Shown: in pieces, positions 45,501 to 58,990 of the stretch
How the letters are laid out: the number at the start of each line of letters is the position of its first letter
Position numbering within the stretch: the first letter of the stretch is position 1
Assembly (NCBI GenBank): GCA_030522415.1
Contig: CM060126.1
Span: 6,853,852 to 6,917,851, forward strand
From: Channallabes apus
Taxonomy: Eukaryota; Chordata; Actinopteri; Siluriformes; Clariidae
Direction: 5' to 3'
Length of the DNA: 64,000 nucleotides
Notes under the pieces: model-generated
Database searches by the model: none
The model's input: only the letters and a program-made list of their open reading frames with translations
Told to the model about the DNA's origin: nothing
Made by a program: the position numbers and the translations under genes

Positions 45501-48500
45501 CATGACATTTAAATACCCGACCACATCGCAAGCAGTTTAGTCATTCGGGGATCAAATGGCCGGAGATCATATGACAATGGTACTTATTATTTTTTTGTTT
45601 GTTTTTGTTTTGTTTATAAATTCCACTGTACATTTTCCGCCATCCGAACTACGTCAGAGAGCGGATTTCAAAAACGTTCGTGTTCACTGGTTGAAAGTAC
45701 AATGTGTGAATAGAAGAGCAAAAGCAATAAAAGATGAGCTGTTTTTTTTTTCTTTCTTTTTATTCCCCATCGCCGGTCATGACAAAGGCTTAGTAACGTA
45801 TTTCTACAATTCAAGATGAAAGTCAATATAGATTCTATCATTCGGACTCCTCCGTCCTCAGTGGGGGAGAAACTAATGGAACATCTTATTCCTCTAAACT
45901 TCGGCATATTCCCTGCTATAATATGATCTAGAGAGATGAATAATTAATTAAATTCATATAAGCATAACTAATAAGAACTTTAAAAAAAAAAGAAGAAGAA
46001 GAAGAAACAGTAAGAGTGGATGGATTACAGAGGAAAAAGATTAAGGCTTGGAAGTGATATGAACTCAAATCAGTAATCCGGATTATTTTAACATTTTAAT
46101 TTTATTATGGTCATTATAATAGTTTTTTTCATTATTAATAATTTAATTTATTTACTTGTTTATTTTGCCCTCATACTTACCCAACCAGATTTGTACTGTA
46201 AATTTGCTTAACTATTAAATCTGGCATTATTATTATTATTATTTTTCCCCTAATAAAAAAAAATTCTCCTCCATGTTGCTTCCACATCACAGATTGGAGA
46301 GTAGAGTCATGTGACTACACACACACATTATATATATATATATATATTTATATATTTATATAATATACACACACACACACACGGTAGTATGTTTTTAAAT
46401 GGACAGTACATAAACGCATAGTTTCTTTTTACCAAAAAAAAGATATAATTAACAGAATAAAATGCATATATAATTAATTAAACATTACGTTAATTAGAAG
46501 TTCTAAAGGTTGATTCATTGAATGCTTCGTTTAATTTTTGATTAATTGCCCTACATGAAAGATATTTCATTTAAAGGATAATGTAATGTGCGTAGATGAA
46601 TAAACATCCCTGAGCATTAATTCAGTGTCACAACAAACTTGCTTCGTCATCGGAAACTGATGCATATATTTGATACGGTAATTAAATTAATCCACAATAC
46701 ACGCTATTTAGTTTCATTAAACTGCTTAACGTTACACAGTCTTTCCCGTAGTGTGTGTGTGTGTGTGTGTCTGCTGCAGTGCCGTGGTGTGATTTTATAC
46801 GCGGCCTCGACTCGCCTCCTTTCAGCTCCGACATTAGCGGGAGATTAGATGAATTCCTGAAACGGCTCTGCGACTTCCGAATGGCCTCACAGTCGTGTCC
46901 ATTGTACGAGCCTGAAGGAATTTCCTTTTTACATCAAACTATTTTGTTTATTTGCTTGTCTGTTTAGCAAGCGGCTAAAGGAATGCGGTTAGCATCGGTG
47001 GGGCAAAGTTCACCGCTACAGAGTGATGAGTGTGAGGCCCTGGCCAAGTCAACACCGAGCTCGCAGGACCGAGCATAAACAAAGTCTTTATCAGCCACCC
47101 CCCCCCAGGGGTTCAGGGAAGTCGTGGCTGGATAAGAGAGAGGGGGCCAATAATTAACTTGAGTGAGTCTCATCATTCTCTCCTCCTGCTTCATTTCTTC
47201 AATTAATAATACGGAGCTTATTATTATTATAATAATAATAATACTAATAATAACAATAATACTCTTATAATAATAAAGATGTCATCGTTCTCACTGACCC
47301 CTGGATTCATGGCACGGACGGTTTTGCCTCTGGATTTTATTCGGATTAGAGTTTTCCATATGCTTTCACACTCGCGGCACCTCCAGGTGGCAAGACTGAA
47401 TTCTTAGAGGTGTGTCGCACGATAATATGCAAATCAAATCAAATGATTCCATTAAAACCTGTTAAAAAAAAAAAAGAATAATAATTTTGTCCTTCTATAA
47501 CGTCGTAAAAAAAGGAACTCTTCGACTTCCTGATCCGATATAATCCCGACGCACATACTGTAGTGACCAACCGCATATAGGGATCCAATCCCCTGCTTCA
47601 ACTTCGTGATGACCAACCGGCTTCTACCCGAAGCTAGAATGTGGGAATGCATGGAGATTCGGTTTGGTGGTTTTCCTCCCACCCCACCCCCCTCCCCCCC
47701 TCCCCCCTTCTTGTCCTATGATCATGGCATCTGTAACCAATCAGGTTCTTCCCCTAAATTCCACAGGGAAAACACACCAGACCTTGAATCCATAGCAGCT
47801 GTAGAATGCTGGATGCGGAGATGGCTTTAAAGGGGCTGTATAGATCGGCCCTGGAGGATATACCGGCTGTGGTCGTTGCACAGGATGACGGGAAGCTCAC
47901 GGTATCTCTGATCATCAGTGCTGAGTCTGGGAGTCTACGTCTTCATTCAGACAGGCAGGAGTGGAGTGGCAGGGTGGAAGTTCTCACGGAGCTTCCTGTT
48001 TATCTCCGCGTACACATTGTAAACGCACACGCACACACAAAAAAATGCTATTTCTGATCTGCAGGTGCAGCTTGTCTTGTAATGTTTTTTTTTTTTTTTT
48101 TTTTTTTTTTCAATAATAATCCCCTTCCTCTCATCTTGTAGTTTTCGTCCTGCATTATATCCTCCCGCAATTTACATCTGTTTCTCGGTATCTTTTAGCG
48201 TTTGCGCTCGTCCGCTGCTCAAGGTATGAGTCATAGATGGCTAACTGAGGTCACGTCGCCATCGGATTGATCCCGGTGAACTGGCTTGATTGCCGCGGTT
48301 CAGGAAAAGCCTGATGCAAGCTAACGGTTTGATTAAAGACACGTCAAGCAAACATGCTTCTTCCTGCTCGAGCGTTCGCCATCAATAATGCATGTACAGT
48401 ATAGTGCTGATGGGGAGAGAGCGAGAAAGCACAGCTCCGAAATCAGCCTTAGCAAAACATTCATGTCTCTTGTGTCTGGCTCAAAGTTTTTATCAGTTGC

Positions 48501-49060
48501 ACCCGATCCCTTTCTTTCTTGTCCACATGGTTTTGAATCAACTTTATATGGAAGCATTTTTAAGCAGTCACTTTCGGGTTGTTGTTTTTTTTCCTTTCCA
48601 AATTCTCTCTATTGGAAACCGCAAATGCCTTCCAGCTATTTTTACGTCCCGAACTTAACTTTTATTGCACACTCAATATTCATCGGTTATTGCAAGAGAT
48701 TGGGCCGTGTCCAGCATTTGATACTCCAAGGCCAAGCAAGGACGTATAGCATAAAATTAGAGACTGTGTCCTTCTCTTACTACATAATTTCCGCAACCAA
48801 CTGTCGACTCGATCAAATCGAGACCCGTCTCAGCTCAATTTGAGTGAAAGTGATATATGGTAACCCTGACTTAATTCTTTGAAATTGATCATTTCTGCGC
48901 GGCACATCTCGTTTTTTTTTTTTTTTTTTTTTTTCATTGCTAAATTAAGTTCCTTTTCCAGCAGGTCCATAGTGGTTTTTGCTTTGCTACCAGTTTAAGA
49001 ACGCAAACCTCAAAATCTTCAGCGAAAGACTAGTTTTTCAAGCTTCTTAACCACTGGGTT
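42520..49060. other. long gene-free stretch
   Basis: I find no reliable exon in 6.5 kb. GC-richer parts (43,190-44,260; 44,400-44,820; 46,740-46,960; 47,600-48,060) have open frames of 70-134 codons on both strands, but with no family match and no consistent splice sites. A GAGG tandem lies at about 44487-44516, and (TA)n and (CA)n tracts at 46330-46381. Confidence 0.45.
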
Positions 49061-49065
49061 TGTCT

Positions 49066-49067
49066 CT

Positions 49068-49103
<36 letters not shown>
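49066..49103. repeat. (TC)n microsatellite
   Basis: About 18 TC units, nearly uninterrupted. Confidence 0.9.
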
Positions 49104-49107
<4 letters not shown>

Positions 49108-49383
49108 TGCTACTCCATTTCTCACTCCGGCCCCCCTTATTTCATTCTCGACAGGGCAAGTATGGCTGGAATGTACCTTCTCGTCCTGGGAGCTCAGAGT
49201 TTCCAACATGGCTGATTTTAATCATTATGTCACGTCACCTCGGCTCAGACCTCTCTCTCTCTTCTTTTTTTTTTTTAAACGACTGGAAGGCAAAACTCGA
49301 AGTCTAATTAAAAGAAATAACTCTAAACTGGTGAGCGAAATGAATAGAATTGAGACTCGGAGAACTCTAAAGCACATCAGACT

Positions 49384-49490
49384 TGGCTTACTGATCGGAA
49401 GGTCAGGGGTTCAAGCCCCAGCACCTCCAGGCTTCTACTGTTGAGCCCTAGAGTAAGACCTTAACCCGATCTGCTCCAGGGGCGCTTCCT
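49384..49490 (+). repeat. tRNA-derived SINE fragment directly before a V-SINE-like copy
   Basis: GGCTTACTGATCGGAAGGTC, B box GGGTTCAAGCCCC and ACTGTTGAGCCCTAGAGTAA, ending CTCCAGGGGCGC: a teleost tRNA SINE related to the second family. The head is truncated. Confidence 0.65.
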
Positions 49491-49491
49491 A

Positions 49492-49820
49492 ACTGGGACG
49501 TGGTGTAGTGCTTAGCTATGTCGTCTTGCACCTCCCGGATCTGGGTTCGATCCCCGGCCAGGTTCGATTCCCATCTGTGTCCATGGAGTTTGCATGTTCT
49601 CCTCGTCCTTGGTGGGTTTCCTCCCACAGTCAGGCTAATTGGTGCTCCTAAATTGCCCGTAGTGTGTGTACAGTATGTGTGTGTGTGTGTGCCATGCGAT
49701 GGATTGGCACCCTGTCCAGTGTGTACCCTGCCTTGTGCCCTAGGTCTCCTGGGATAGGCTCCAAGCCCCCTGTGATGATGAATACAGGATAAAGCGGTAT
49801 AGTCAATGAGTGAGTGAGGG
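49492..49820 (+). repeat. V-SINE-like SINE copy
   Basis: It has a degraded head GTGGTGTAGTGCTTAGC, B box GGGTTCGATCCCC with the extra GGCCAGGTTCGATTCCC segment, a core with a deletion, and tail ATACAGGATAAAGCGGTATA. Confidence 0.85.
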
Positions 49821-49829
49821 AGTGTATTC

Positions 49830-52800
49830 TGGTGCACAGGTGATGCATTGAGATGTTTCCACCCGGAGATCAGTGACACTCTCGTGCTATTTATTGTCCA
49901 AGTTCTTGATCTTAAAAGGAGTTGAAGCACATCGTGGAAAAGATAAAGCGAGTTATTATTCTCCTTGTCTATAGACCACCAACTTCATCTGTCTTGGTAG
50001 CCAGTTGTGCCGGTTCAAGAGCACAGCTAGAGAGAGGAGTGTGTTTGTGTGACGTTTTTCCCAGAGAGTTGAGTTGAATTGATTTATTTAATTTTTTTTC
50101 AGGAAGCGTCTACATCCAGAGGATTACCGACCCTTCGGGAACTCTGTGTTCTGCAATGGGATTTTCGAGCGAGCCATCACAAGTGTGTGCGTGCAACGCG
50201 GTGTATGTGAATGAGTCACGGTGTGTGAGAGACAGGAAGAGTGGGCTATGGTTAAATATGCTTCATTGTGTGCAAAGCAGCCTGCTTATGAATGAAGCCT
50301 TTAGCTCAGGGAGCAGAGCGTAGCTTCGCGGTAGTATAGGAAGGAAACCTGCGTGCACCTTGGAACAGCGAGAATTCAGTGTGAAGCGCTTCGTGGAAAC
50401 ACTAGCGCATCGGCGTGAGGATGGTTTGTGGTTTTTGCTTGAACTGAATGTAAATGGTCTTCTTGTCTAGCGTAAAGAGACGTGAGAAAAGAAACGACTT
50501 TTCGCAAACGACTCTTTATCGACGCGCGGTTGCGATCAGAAGTTAATGCATGATGAGAAACTAGATGATGTGGTATCCTATTCAAATTGAAATTCATACT
50601 GACGTCGCTAGTGAAAATAAATCGATCCTAGTTTAGAAAAGCATTTTAAAAAGCAAACCCTCACATGAGAAACGGAAACTCCAAATAAAACTCAAAAACC
50701 CCGTTTACGTTACGTTAAGTGCTTTATCATAATGACGTCAATCTGAACTAAGTAAAATCATCGGGTCCCTGGAGCTACCACGTTTCTCAAAGGTGTAAGA
50801 GGCACAGGTTTTTACGATGTAGTGCACGCAGCACAGGTCACATGTCTGAGAATCTCGCTCTCGGTGTAACCGAACCCCGCAGCTCTCTCTGCCATCGGTA
50901 TCCACGTGGCCACGGAGAGGATTTTATCTCCACCCGAGTCAAAGGGTGATTCAGGTGCCCGGGTGTCTGATGACCTGTTTTCGACACAGTGGAAGCTGCT
51001 CCTGAAAGAAAAAAAAAAAAGTCTTTTCAATCACAGTGAACATAACGGACACTCGGTCGGTCGGTCGGATGCGACTCCGGCGAACGCGCTGCTCACTCGA
51101 ACCTCCTCAGCTACCTGCTGAAACGAGCGTGGCTGGGTTTAAAAGACTCTGCTGTTTGCCAAGAGTGTGTTTTTATATGTGGGTGAGTGTTTGTAGGGGT
51201 GTATTTGTGCAGTGTGGTGAGTGTGTGGGAGTGGGTTTGTAGGAGTTAGTGAGTTTGCCTGTGAGAGCGTGCTAGTTTGTGGGTGTCCTGTCCTTGGCCG
51301 GAGCTGTGTGGATTGGCTCTTTCCATGGTGCTGCAGGGTCGCCGGGTTCAATGCGCAACTGAGGCTGTGCTCGGCTCGGCCCGCTCTCGGCCTTGAACTG
51401 GTGAAGAGAAGAAGAAAAAAAAAAAAAAAAACGCAGCGCTACAAAGCCACCTTTAACTGCCACGCTGAGACGGAGGCCTCCAGACTCTCTGACTCTCGTT
51501 GAGGTTTCTGTCATGAGGACTGGTTCTATATTATGAAATCGTTTTTTGCGTAACGCCGTCATGCCCTCACTCGCCTTTTTTATTAATTCTTTTGTCATTA
51601 GAATTCTTCATTAGTCTTCATTCACATGAACTTGGATCCGTTTGCAACATTCAGAGTTGGGGGGTGGGGGGGGAGGCAAGGAAGGAAGTGAGATCTGCAT
51701 AGCTGTAGCGTGACTTGAAGAACTGGGACGGAAAACAGTGGTACCGATTGGACCTAAAGTTCTGGTGCTGTTCTGAGCTGGCAGCAGGAGCAGGAAGGGG
51801 AGGACTGTGTGGAACTGAGCTAAGTGCAGTAAATGGGGAAGCAGTAGCAGGCTGGCTCGGACTGGGAAGGGAAAAAAAAAAAAAAAAAAAACCCCGGGGC
51901 TGAGAGCACATGACTCCACTGCTTGTTCTAGCCTGCATGGCTGTGGCAGCGAGGGGAGGTGCAGCTGAAACCCCATCCACATAGCTTCATTATCAGGCTT
52001 TACATGTCTCCTTTCACCATGCTTCCTCTGGCATCGGCTGGTTTCATCAGATCGAAAAATTTCGAAGGGTTTGAGAAACGTTAGCTTGCTACTGAACAGT
52101 AGATCTCGTGCATGGTTTCAAGCTAACGTCTCGTCTCTCTCTCTCTCTGTCTCTGTGTGCCTCTTTCTACAGGTTGGAACATCTCCTGGAACGTCCATCA
52201 CACCTCCGGAATGCCCACTGGCTGACCCGCAGCAGTTCTTCACTGGCAAGCTTTATGTCCTTGTGTATCAGCTAAAGCTGCCAGCTGAAGAACTGTTGTG
52301 GTTGGCTCTTTCCTGGCACCTCCGGCTCAGAATGACACTACAGTATGACAAGTCAAGATTTGGAGAAATCCGACACCAGCCAGATAGATGGTCAAACTCA
52401 ATCTCAGGTCAGACACGTCCTGAGTTTATTTCTTCCATTCATTTATCCACTTCATTCCACTTTTCCCCCCCATCTGGACGGTGTCACGTGAGCCGCCTGG
52501 GCCTGGTGCTGCATTCTCTGCAAGCATAAACTAAACCTACTGGCAAGGCCCATGCTGAGTCAGCAACATTCCTGAATGGATGAGATGCTCCTGCCCTTAT
52601 TTGGGTGTGGAACAGGCGGGGGAACACCCTTCCCACCTCTCTGCTACCGATCGAAATGTTTCTGCGCGAAGTCGAACTCCACCGCTCATATGGATGTCAC
52701 AGTGTTCTCTGGATAGAAGCCCAGGCCTTTACATGTGTTTCTGTTTATGAACAAGTCACCGGGTTCTTCCAGAGTATGAACGAAGAACACACTCGCATCT

Positions 52801-54110
52801 GTAACTTCCCCTCTTTTTTTTTTTTTTTTTGGTTTTGTTTGTTTCTCCCCCCGGGCCCTGCTCTGGTACAGTATGTGATTTGGGGTTTATTTGTTCGGCT
52901 TATGCACACTGTGCACGAGTACAACCGCTGACACTCTGGGATACACACACGCATACGCACGTGCGCACACACACGCACGCATTCACCTACGCAGACACGC
53001 ACACATACAGTTCCTGACCCTCAGCTAGCAATAATCCTCACTTCAAGAGCCACAGCAGTGCTGAAAACAGGATATGAAAATGTGTCTTAAACCTCCCAGA
53101 CAGATGAAAAGTGAGGTCGAAAATGTTCTCGTCACTCAGCAGAACCAGATGCCAGTCAGCCGGAAAAAGTCAAATCCTCACTTTTTGTGTTTCTCTTCTA
53201 CCTTTTTTTTTTTTTTTTTTTTTCTCAGACGCTGATTCTCAGGAACGTTCTCATTAATTGTTGTGGATGTTATTTAATAAGGTTAAACCTGGATACCTAA
53301 ACGTGTGTGTACATGCATATGAATATTAATAATATATATATTTTAATCATTTTTTAACACGCAAATAAAGGGAAAGTGGAAAATGGTTGCAAACTTAAGT
53401 TGACAAATAACAAGGAGGCTATGTAAATTTTAACTAAAACTGTACTGTGTTAAGGCAGCTATTAATCTTTTATTATTATTATTATTATAGATATATTAAT
53501 AAATCGTTTTTTTTTTTTTTTTTTTTTCCCCCATCTTCACACATGAACCTTGTTTTTTAGAATGGACACACAACCTCTTTAATAAAAATTTTTTCAATTG
53601 AAGTATTTTTAATAGTTTTCCTTTATCCATCTGTAATAAAAAAAAATATATAGCTTGAACATTTTCTGAAATTAAAATGTTATACACGCCATGTTCAGGA
53701 TGTTTTGTACCTCAAGAAGCAAATGTTTTGCCACTATGGTTAGGTCATTTAGTTCCCGCTGTAAACTGTGGATTGTTGCCTATAAATATGGAACTTTACA
53801 GCATATTAAACAAAAATATATCGACTATTATGACAATGCACCGTCTCTGTTATTTTTATTTTCATATAAAGTCTGGCTCAACTGAATCCACAGGCATTTT
53901 TCATTAGATGAATTTTTTTCTTTTCAGCTAAAAAATGGCTTTAAAACTACAGTAACAATAGAAGCTCAAACAGAACCAGACCGAACAGCAGTTACAGGAA
54001 CTTCACGTCTGCACATAACCATAGAAATGTTCTCCTACTTTCATTCTTGTACTTTAAAGTCCGATGCTGTTCATTTGAGCTTCACATTTTTTTCTTTAGT
54101 AGCAGCTAAA
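49830..54110. other. gene-free stretch with GC-richer islands
   Basis: No exon can be identified with confidence. The stretches 50,150-50,620 and 51,030-51,490 are CpG-richer and may be regulatory. A purine-rich tract with an A-run lies at 51,650-51,900. T-runs occur at 52815-52831, 53202-53223 and 53505-53528. Confidence 0.45.
52192..52409 (+). other. possible but unsupported exon
   Basis: A pyrimidine tract ending TTTCTACAG (52191) precedes an open frame starting VGTSPGTSITPPECPLADPQ that continues to a possible donor, CTCAG|GTCAGA, at 52409. I do not recognise the peptide and no flanking exon was found; listed only so that it can be checked. Confidence 0.12.
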
Positions 54111-54130
54111 AGACACAATGCATATTCACA

Positions 54131-54468
54131 CACACACACACACTCATCACCTTTACCACTTTATCCTGTATGCAGGGTTGAGGTGCCTATCTAAGAAGAC
54201 TGAGGAAGGGTACACCCTTGGCGGCGTGCCAATCCATCACAGGGCACACACACACATATATATATGCACACACACACTACAGGCAATTTGGGAACGCCAG
54301 TTAGTGAAATCTGTATGTCTTTGGACTGTGGGAGGAAAACCTGGAGGAAACCCACCAAGTACAGGGAGAACATGCGAACTCCATGCACACAGATCCCAAG
54401 GCGGGATTCGAACTTGTCCCCTAGAGGTGCAAGGCGACAGTGCTAACCACTAAGCCACTACCCCACCC
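54131..54468 (-). repeat. V-SINE-like SINE with 12-bp target-site duplication
   Basis: TGCATATTCACA lies at 54119-54130 and 54469-54480. The minus-strand copy has head (GGGTGGGGTAGTGGCTTAGT), B box, core and tail. Confidence 0.92.
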
Positions 54469-54489
54469 TGCATATTCACATAGTGGAAG

Positions 54490-56230
54490 GAAAAGATTTC
54501 AGTAAAATCTAAAGATATTAAAAATGAAAGCTCACATGCTTCTAATATTACACACAGACACATAAAATGAACTCGAACACTGAGAAATCAAATGCGTAGA
54601 AATGGATCGGCATCACACAGCTTTGTGTAAAGGTTAAAACCTCTGTGTTGACACGGGAAGAGCAAGATTACTAACGGCTAAGGGTCAGATGCTCCTTGAT
54701 GACCCGGTGAAGCGTGATATCGATCGGTCAGCATGGGGATTTCAAAGCACTTGCTTTCAACACATTAGGTAATATTTAAACTCCAAGCGGATTTCTGAAG
54801 CGTAATGACAGAAAGCTGTAGTTCCTCTTGCCATCACTCAGGATTTCCTTCATATGAAATGTAGACCGTTTTATAACATTTTAGGAACTTAGTTAGCCAA
54901 GTTCAACTCAATTAAAGTTCCTGTGGTGGTGTTTTTCCCATGTGTCTGTCTTCATGCCGTCTGAAAAGTGTTTCAGGGTAAAACACTCAGTCCTGGGGTA
55001 AAGCTGCTTACCCAGATTACCTTGAGTTCCAGACAGACAGACAGGAGATCAGTGCACCTGATGAAACATTCATGTTGCGACACCGTACCAGACCTGCTTG
55101 ATCTTTGGCCCTGCGACCGATGCAGAGTGCTGCCACGCCGCTCACCGGCTCAATCGGACACAAGTCACCTGCTGTGCTGCCAGACTACGTCCACACAGGT
55201 GGACGTAGGTACTGAGGTACTCGGTGGCCTTTTGTGTATTAACAAAACCTGTTGTGTGTATCCAAGTATGTAAGACGTGACCCAGGCAGAACTCTTGCGC
55301 TTTACGGTGACTCATCATCAGCTTGCTCAGCAGAGGCCATTTTGTGTGCGAAGCCCGAGAGAAGGCAGCGCACAGACATAAAGCGTGACTCATGCCAATA
55401 TGCGTTTTCACTCTGCATGTAGATAAGCTAGACACTTACAGGACAGTGTGTAGAGTAGAGCACACCATGTTTCTGGATCGAGTTCCTGCTGTCTCATTTA
55501 TATAAATAATTTTTTTTTAATGGTTTGGTTTGTACATTAGTTAGAACTCGCTTTTTCAATATAGGTACATATATTGGAGGACCCGAAACCAGTCTCCGAA
55601 AAAAAAGGTCTGTCTGTCTGTATGTCTGTCCACCCGGATTTGTCACAGCATCAAGCAAAACCGTCTGGACAGAATTTAATGACACTTTGCCAGTCCTTTG
55701 GTTAAATCTGTGCCATAAGTGAAATCAAAATGTTGAGTAAAAAGGACGTTATGAGTGGCAGATGTCACGGCAGCCAGTGTTTTTTTTGCACAAATACAGT
55801 ATGGCGAGGTAGGCGTGGCTATACGTGTCACTCCACAGAGTCAATCCCCACGATAGTTTGCAGTAAATACACAGAGTTAAGACAAAAAAAACGAATGCGT
55901 GACACAGCAAGGCTTACTCAAAAAAAAAAAAAAAAAAAAAAAAAAGGCAAGTACACTATGAAAACTGAACCTTCAAAGATAAATGGACAAATCAGAGTCT
56001 GTTTATTTTTCCCGCAGAAAGTTTAAAACCAAAATGCTCTGAAACTGGGGTCCTAATAAAAGGCAGGCGTGTGGAACAGCACTATGAGATGAAACACAGG
56101 TCGTTAGAGCAAACATATTCGCAGCAGTCTGAGGTGAGGGCGTGTAAAATACCCAAATTGAGAGCGCCCAAATCAAAATGTTGAGTACAAGTGGTGTTGT
56201 AAAAAAAAAAAAAATCTAAATAAATGATTG
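54490..56230. other. intergenic; possible unclassified repeat near 55.5-55.9 kb
   Basis: No exon is seen. 55,600-55,640 has (TCTG)n (GGTCTGTCTGTCTGTATGTC) inside sequence that may be a repeat I cannot classify. A long A-run lies at 55920-55945. Confidence 0.45.
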
Positions 56231-56234
56231 TCCT

Positions 56235-56460
56235 GGATTAATATACTTTAGACAGGGAGTGTATTTGGCGGACGATGAAAGAAGTTTTAGCACGAACAAG
56301 GCGTAAGATAGTCAACCTTACAAAAGTTTAATTCTTTGTATTACAATACATTACAGTCTGATTACGTTAAAGCTGATCAGCTTTCTACAAACTCTTTTCC
56401 CATCAACATTACATAGTAATTCATGTAAGTACTGAGATTCAAAATATTATATATATAAAT
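56235..56460 (+). repeat. direct duplication, copy A
   Basis: About 220 bases (TTTAGACAGGGAGTGTATTT to ATTCAAAATATTATAT) recur 2.3 kb downstream at 58547-58792 in the same orientation, with point changes and small indels. Not a repeat family that I recognise. Confidence 0.85.
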
Positions 56461-56809
56461 TGGCGGCACGGTGGTGTAGTGGTTAGCACTGTCGCCTTGC
56501 ACTTCCAGGGTCCGGGTTCGATTCCCATCTCTGTGTGCATGGAGTTTGCATGTTCTCCCCGTGCTTGGTGGGTTTCCTCCGGGTACTCCGGTTTCCTCCT
56601 ACAGTCCAAAGACATGCAGATTAGGCTAATTGGTGTTCCAAAATTGACCATAGTGTGTGAATGAGTGTGTGTGTGTGTGCGTGTGCCCTGCGATGGATTG
56701 GCACGCTGTCCAGGGTGTACCCTGCCTCGTGCCCAGAGTCTCCTGGGATAGGCTCCAGGCCCCCGTGACCCTAAATACAGGATAAAGCGGTATAGAAGAT
56801 GAATGAATG
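56461..56809 (+). repeat. V-SINE-like SINE, young-looking full-length copy
   Basis: ATATATAAAT lies at 56451-56460 and 56810-56819. It has intact A box (TGGTGTAGTGG), B box (GGTTCGATTCC), core and GATGAATGAATG tail, and lacks the B-box duplication. It sits at the end of duplication copy A. Confidence 0.93.
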
Positions 56810-56829
56810 ATATATAAATATAAAATATA

Positions 56830-57611
56830 TATAAAAATAAAGCAGTTGAAAACAAATGTCTTCTATAATATGTTTATTGGCCAACTGTAAAACAGAATCT
56901 TGTGCCATTACAAAAGCAGTTGAAAATGTGGTGCAGTAACGTAAACCATGCCTCAATGTTAAGACCTGTGATCTCCAGACAAAAAGAAGAGTCCATCATC
57001 TCCAGGCCTATAATAGACAGTAGCCTCAGTCTGGCCAGCTCATTAATTACTGCTGGAAAATACCACGAGCGGATGTCTGAATGCATCCTGATGACTCAGA
57101 GCATATGCACACCCACCGCCACCACCACGTCTGAGTGACTAACTAACCTCCTGTTTCAGCCCCAAATGCGAGCTCTCTAACGCACATGGCAAAGCGAGGC
57201 CACGGAGGCGACGTGGGTGTATTAATGTGGCCTTGTTGCCACGAGGTGGGATGAGCAGGGGAAAATGTGAGACCGAGAGCCTTTAAGCTCACAATAGTCG
57301 CTGAATTAATTCATTGCTGGTCTTTAATCTGCTTTCTACCTCTGCCGTCGCTCCTGCTGGTCACATCAGGACGAGACCATTTACAGTAAGTACGTGATGC
57401 TCTTGTCACTTAATGCTTATGTAATTCCAATGGAAACTCTTCTCTGTTGTAAGAAAAACCAGAGATGCTGCACCCTGCAGTGCAGGATATTTGCTTTGAA
57501 TATTTTTAAAAGGCTGTCTTCATTATCTACTGCAATAATAATCAAAGCACAGCCTGTGATTTTTAATTATTTTTAAAGAAGTCATGAGATCAGGAGCAGT
57601 TGCTGTTTGGG

Positions 57612-57652
<41 letters not shown>

Positions 57653-57985
57653 GCCAGTCTTATAAATGTATTGCCTGGAGGAAGTACAGGGGTGTAACCC
57701 AATTCCACTACCTGAATCTGGATTTAAACCTGATGTGCATTTGGCATGATTATTATTGTTATTACTATTATTATGTTTCATCTCAAGGGGTTATCCTCTT
57801 AACATCAATAAAGTACAGCTATTATTTTAATAAAGATATGTGTGTGGTGAGGTAATTTGTGCCTCAACAATTTCATTCAGTTTTTTTTTTTTTACAAATT
57901 CTAAACCAGCAAGTTTACAAACTAGGCTTATGTACAGTATAACACCACAACCATGAGGATGCAGTCATTTAGAATGAATGTAATT
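56830..57985. other. intergenic with (TTA)n
   Basis: No gene is recognised. A (TTA) microsatellite (about 13 units) lies at 57611-57651. 57,140-57,380 is GC-richer and free of repeats, a possible conserved element. Confidence 0.45.
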
Positions 57986-57990
57986 ATACA

Positions 57991-58290
57991 ACACCATCTA
58001 TTCATCTAAGATGCTATGGAGGCCAACGGTGACCATTGTACCAATTCTCTTCATGTACAGTACGACCACGGTAAGACCTCAACATCCACACACTATAGGC
58101 AATTTGGGAACACCATTTAGCCTAATCTGCATGTCTTTAGACTGTGGGAGGAAACCGGAGAACCCAGATGAAACCCACCAAGCACGTGGAGAACATGCAA
58201 ACTTTATGCCGACCAGACGCAGAAATCGAACACAGGACCTGAAGGTGCAAGGCGACAGTGGTTATGCTAACCGATAATTCACAGTGCCAC
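57991..58290 (-). repeat. V-SINE-like SINE variant with the unusual 3' tail, second copy
   Basis: Minus strand: degraded head, core (TTTGCATGTTCTCCACGTGC), then the alternative tail whose plus-strand reading has CATCTAAGATGCTATGGAGG, CCAACGGTGACCATTGTACC and CCTCAACATCCACACACTAT. The same order is found at 22980-23235. Confidence 0.78.
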
Positions 58291-58546
58291 TGATTATATA
58301 ATTACATCAATATAAATGCAGCGTTCTTTGTCCTGAAGTCTCCTTTGAACAGGTAATGCTAAGATGTGTCTGATACTTTGTGATCTGTAAAGCTTTCATA
58401 ACGGCTCTAATCTGAGGTGCTGATTGTTAATCTGAGAGCCAATTTCATCACGGTGCTTGATGGGTTTTGCACATGCACTCGACACAATACTGTTCTTGCA
58501 AGAACTGTTCCAGAACAGCTGACCTTCAAAAAACTATTTATATGCC

Positions 58547-58792
58547 AGATTTAATAATATCCTTTAGACAGGGAGTTTATTTGGCGGACGTTTTAGCATG
58601 AACAAGGTGTAAGATACAGTACTCAACCTTACAAAAGTTTAATTCTTTGTATTACTATACATTATAGTCTGATTACATTAAAGCTGATCAGCTTATTTTT
58701 AGCTTTAGTCTGTTGATTATTTCTACAAACTCTTTTCCCATTAACAACGCTAGTAATTCATGTACTGTAAGTATTGAGATTCAAAATATTAT
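58547..58792 (+). repeat. direct duplication, copy B
   Basis: The partner of 56235-56460. It has an extra segment (about 30 bases) after AAGCTGATCAGCTT and a deletion near GGCGGACG. It lacks the SINE that follows copy A. Confidence 0.85.
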
Positions 58793-58990
58793 ATCTATTT
58801 ATCTTATGTCTTATAATAACAACTGATTGTTTTTGTTGTTGTTACTTAATGACCTAACTCATACTGTAGTTTTGAAATCTCCAGTGTTGATCTAGAATGT
58901 AGAAAATAAATCAAATAAACTCTTTATTAATATTTACTATATATCCTTTATGTAAGTTCTATCTAAATATCTGAATAATGTTTTTGTATT

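Noticed and set aside
51272..51980. Several 100-codon open frames rich in Ser/Pro/Phe
   Set aside because: They cross A- and T-runs and G-rich simple sequence, with no known domain; low-complexity artefacts.
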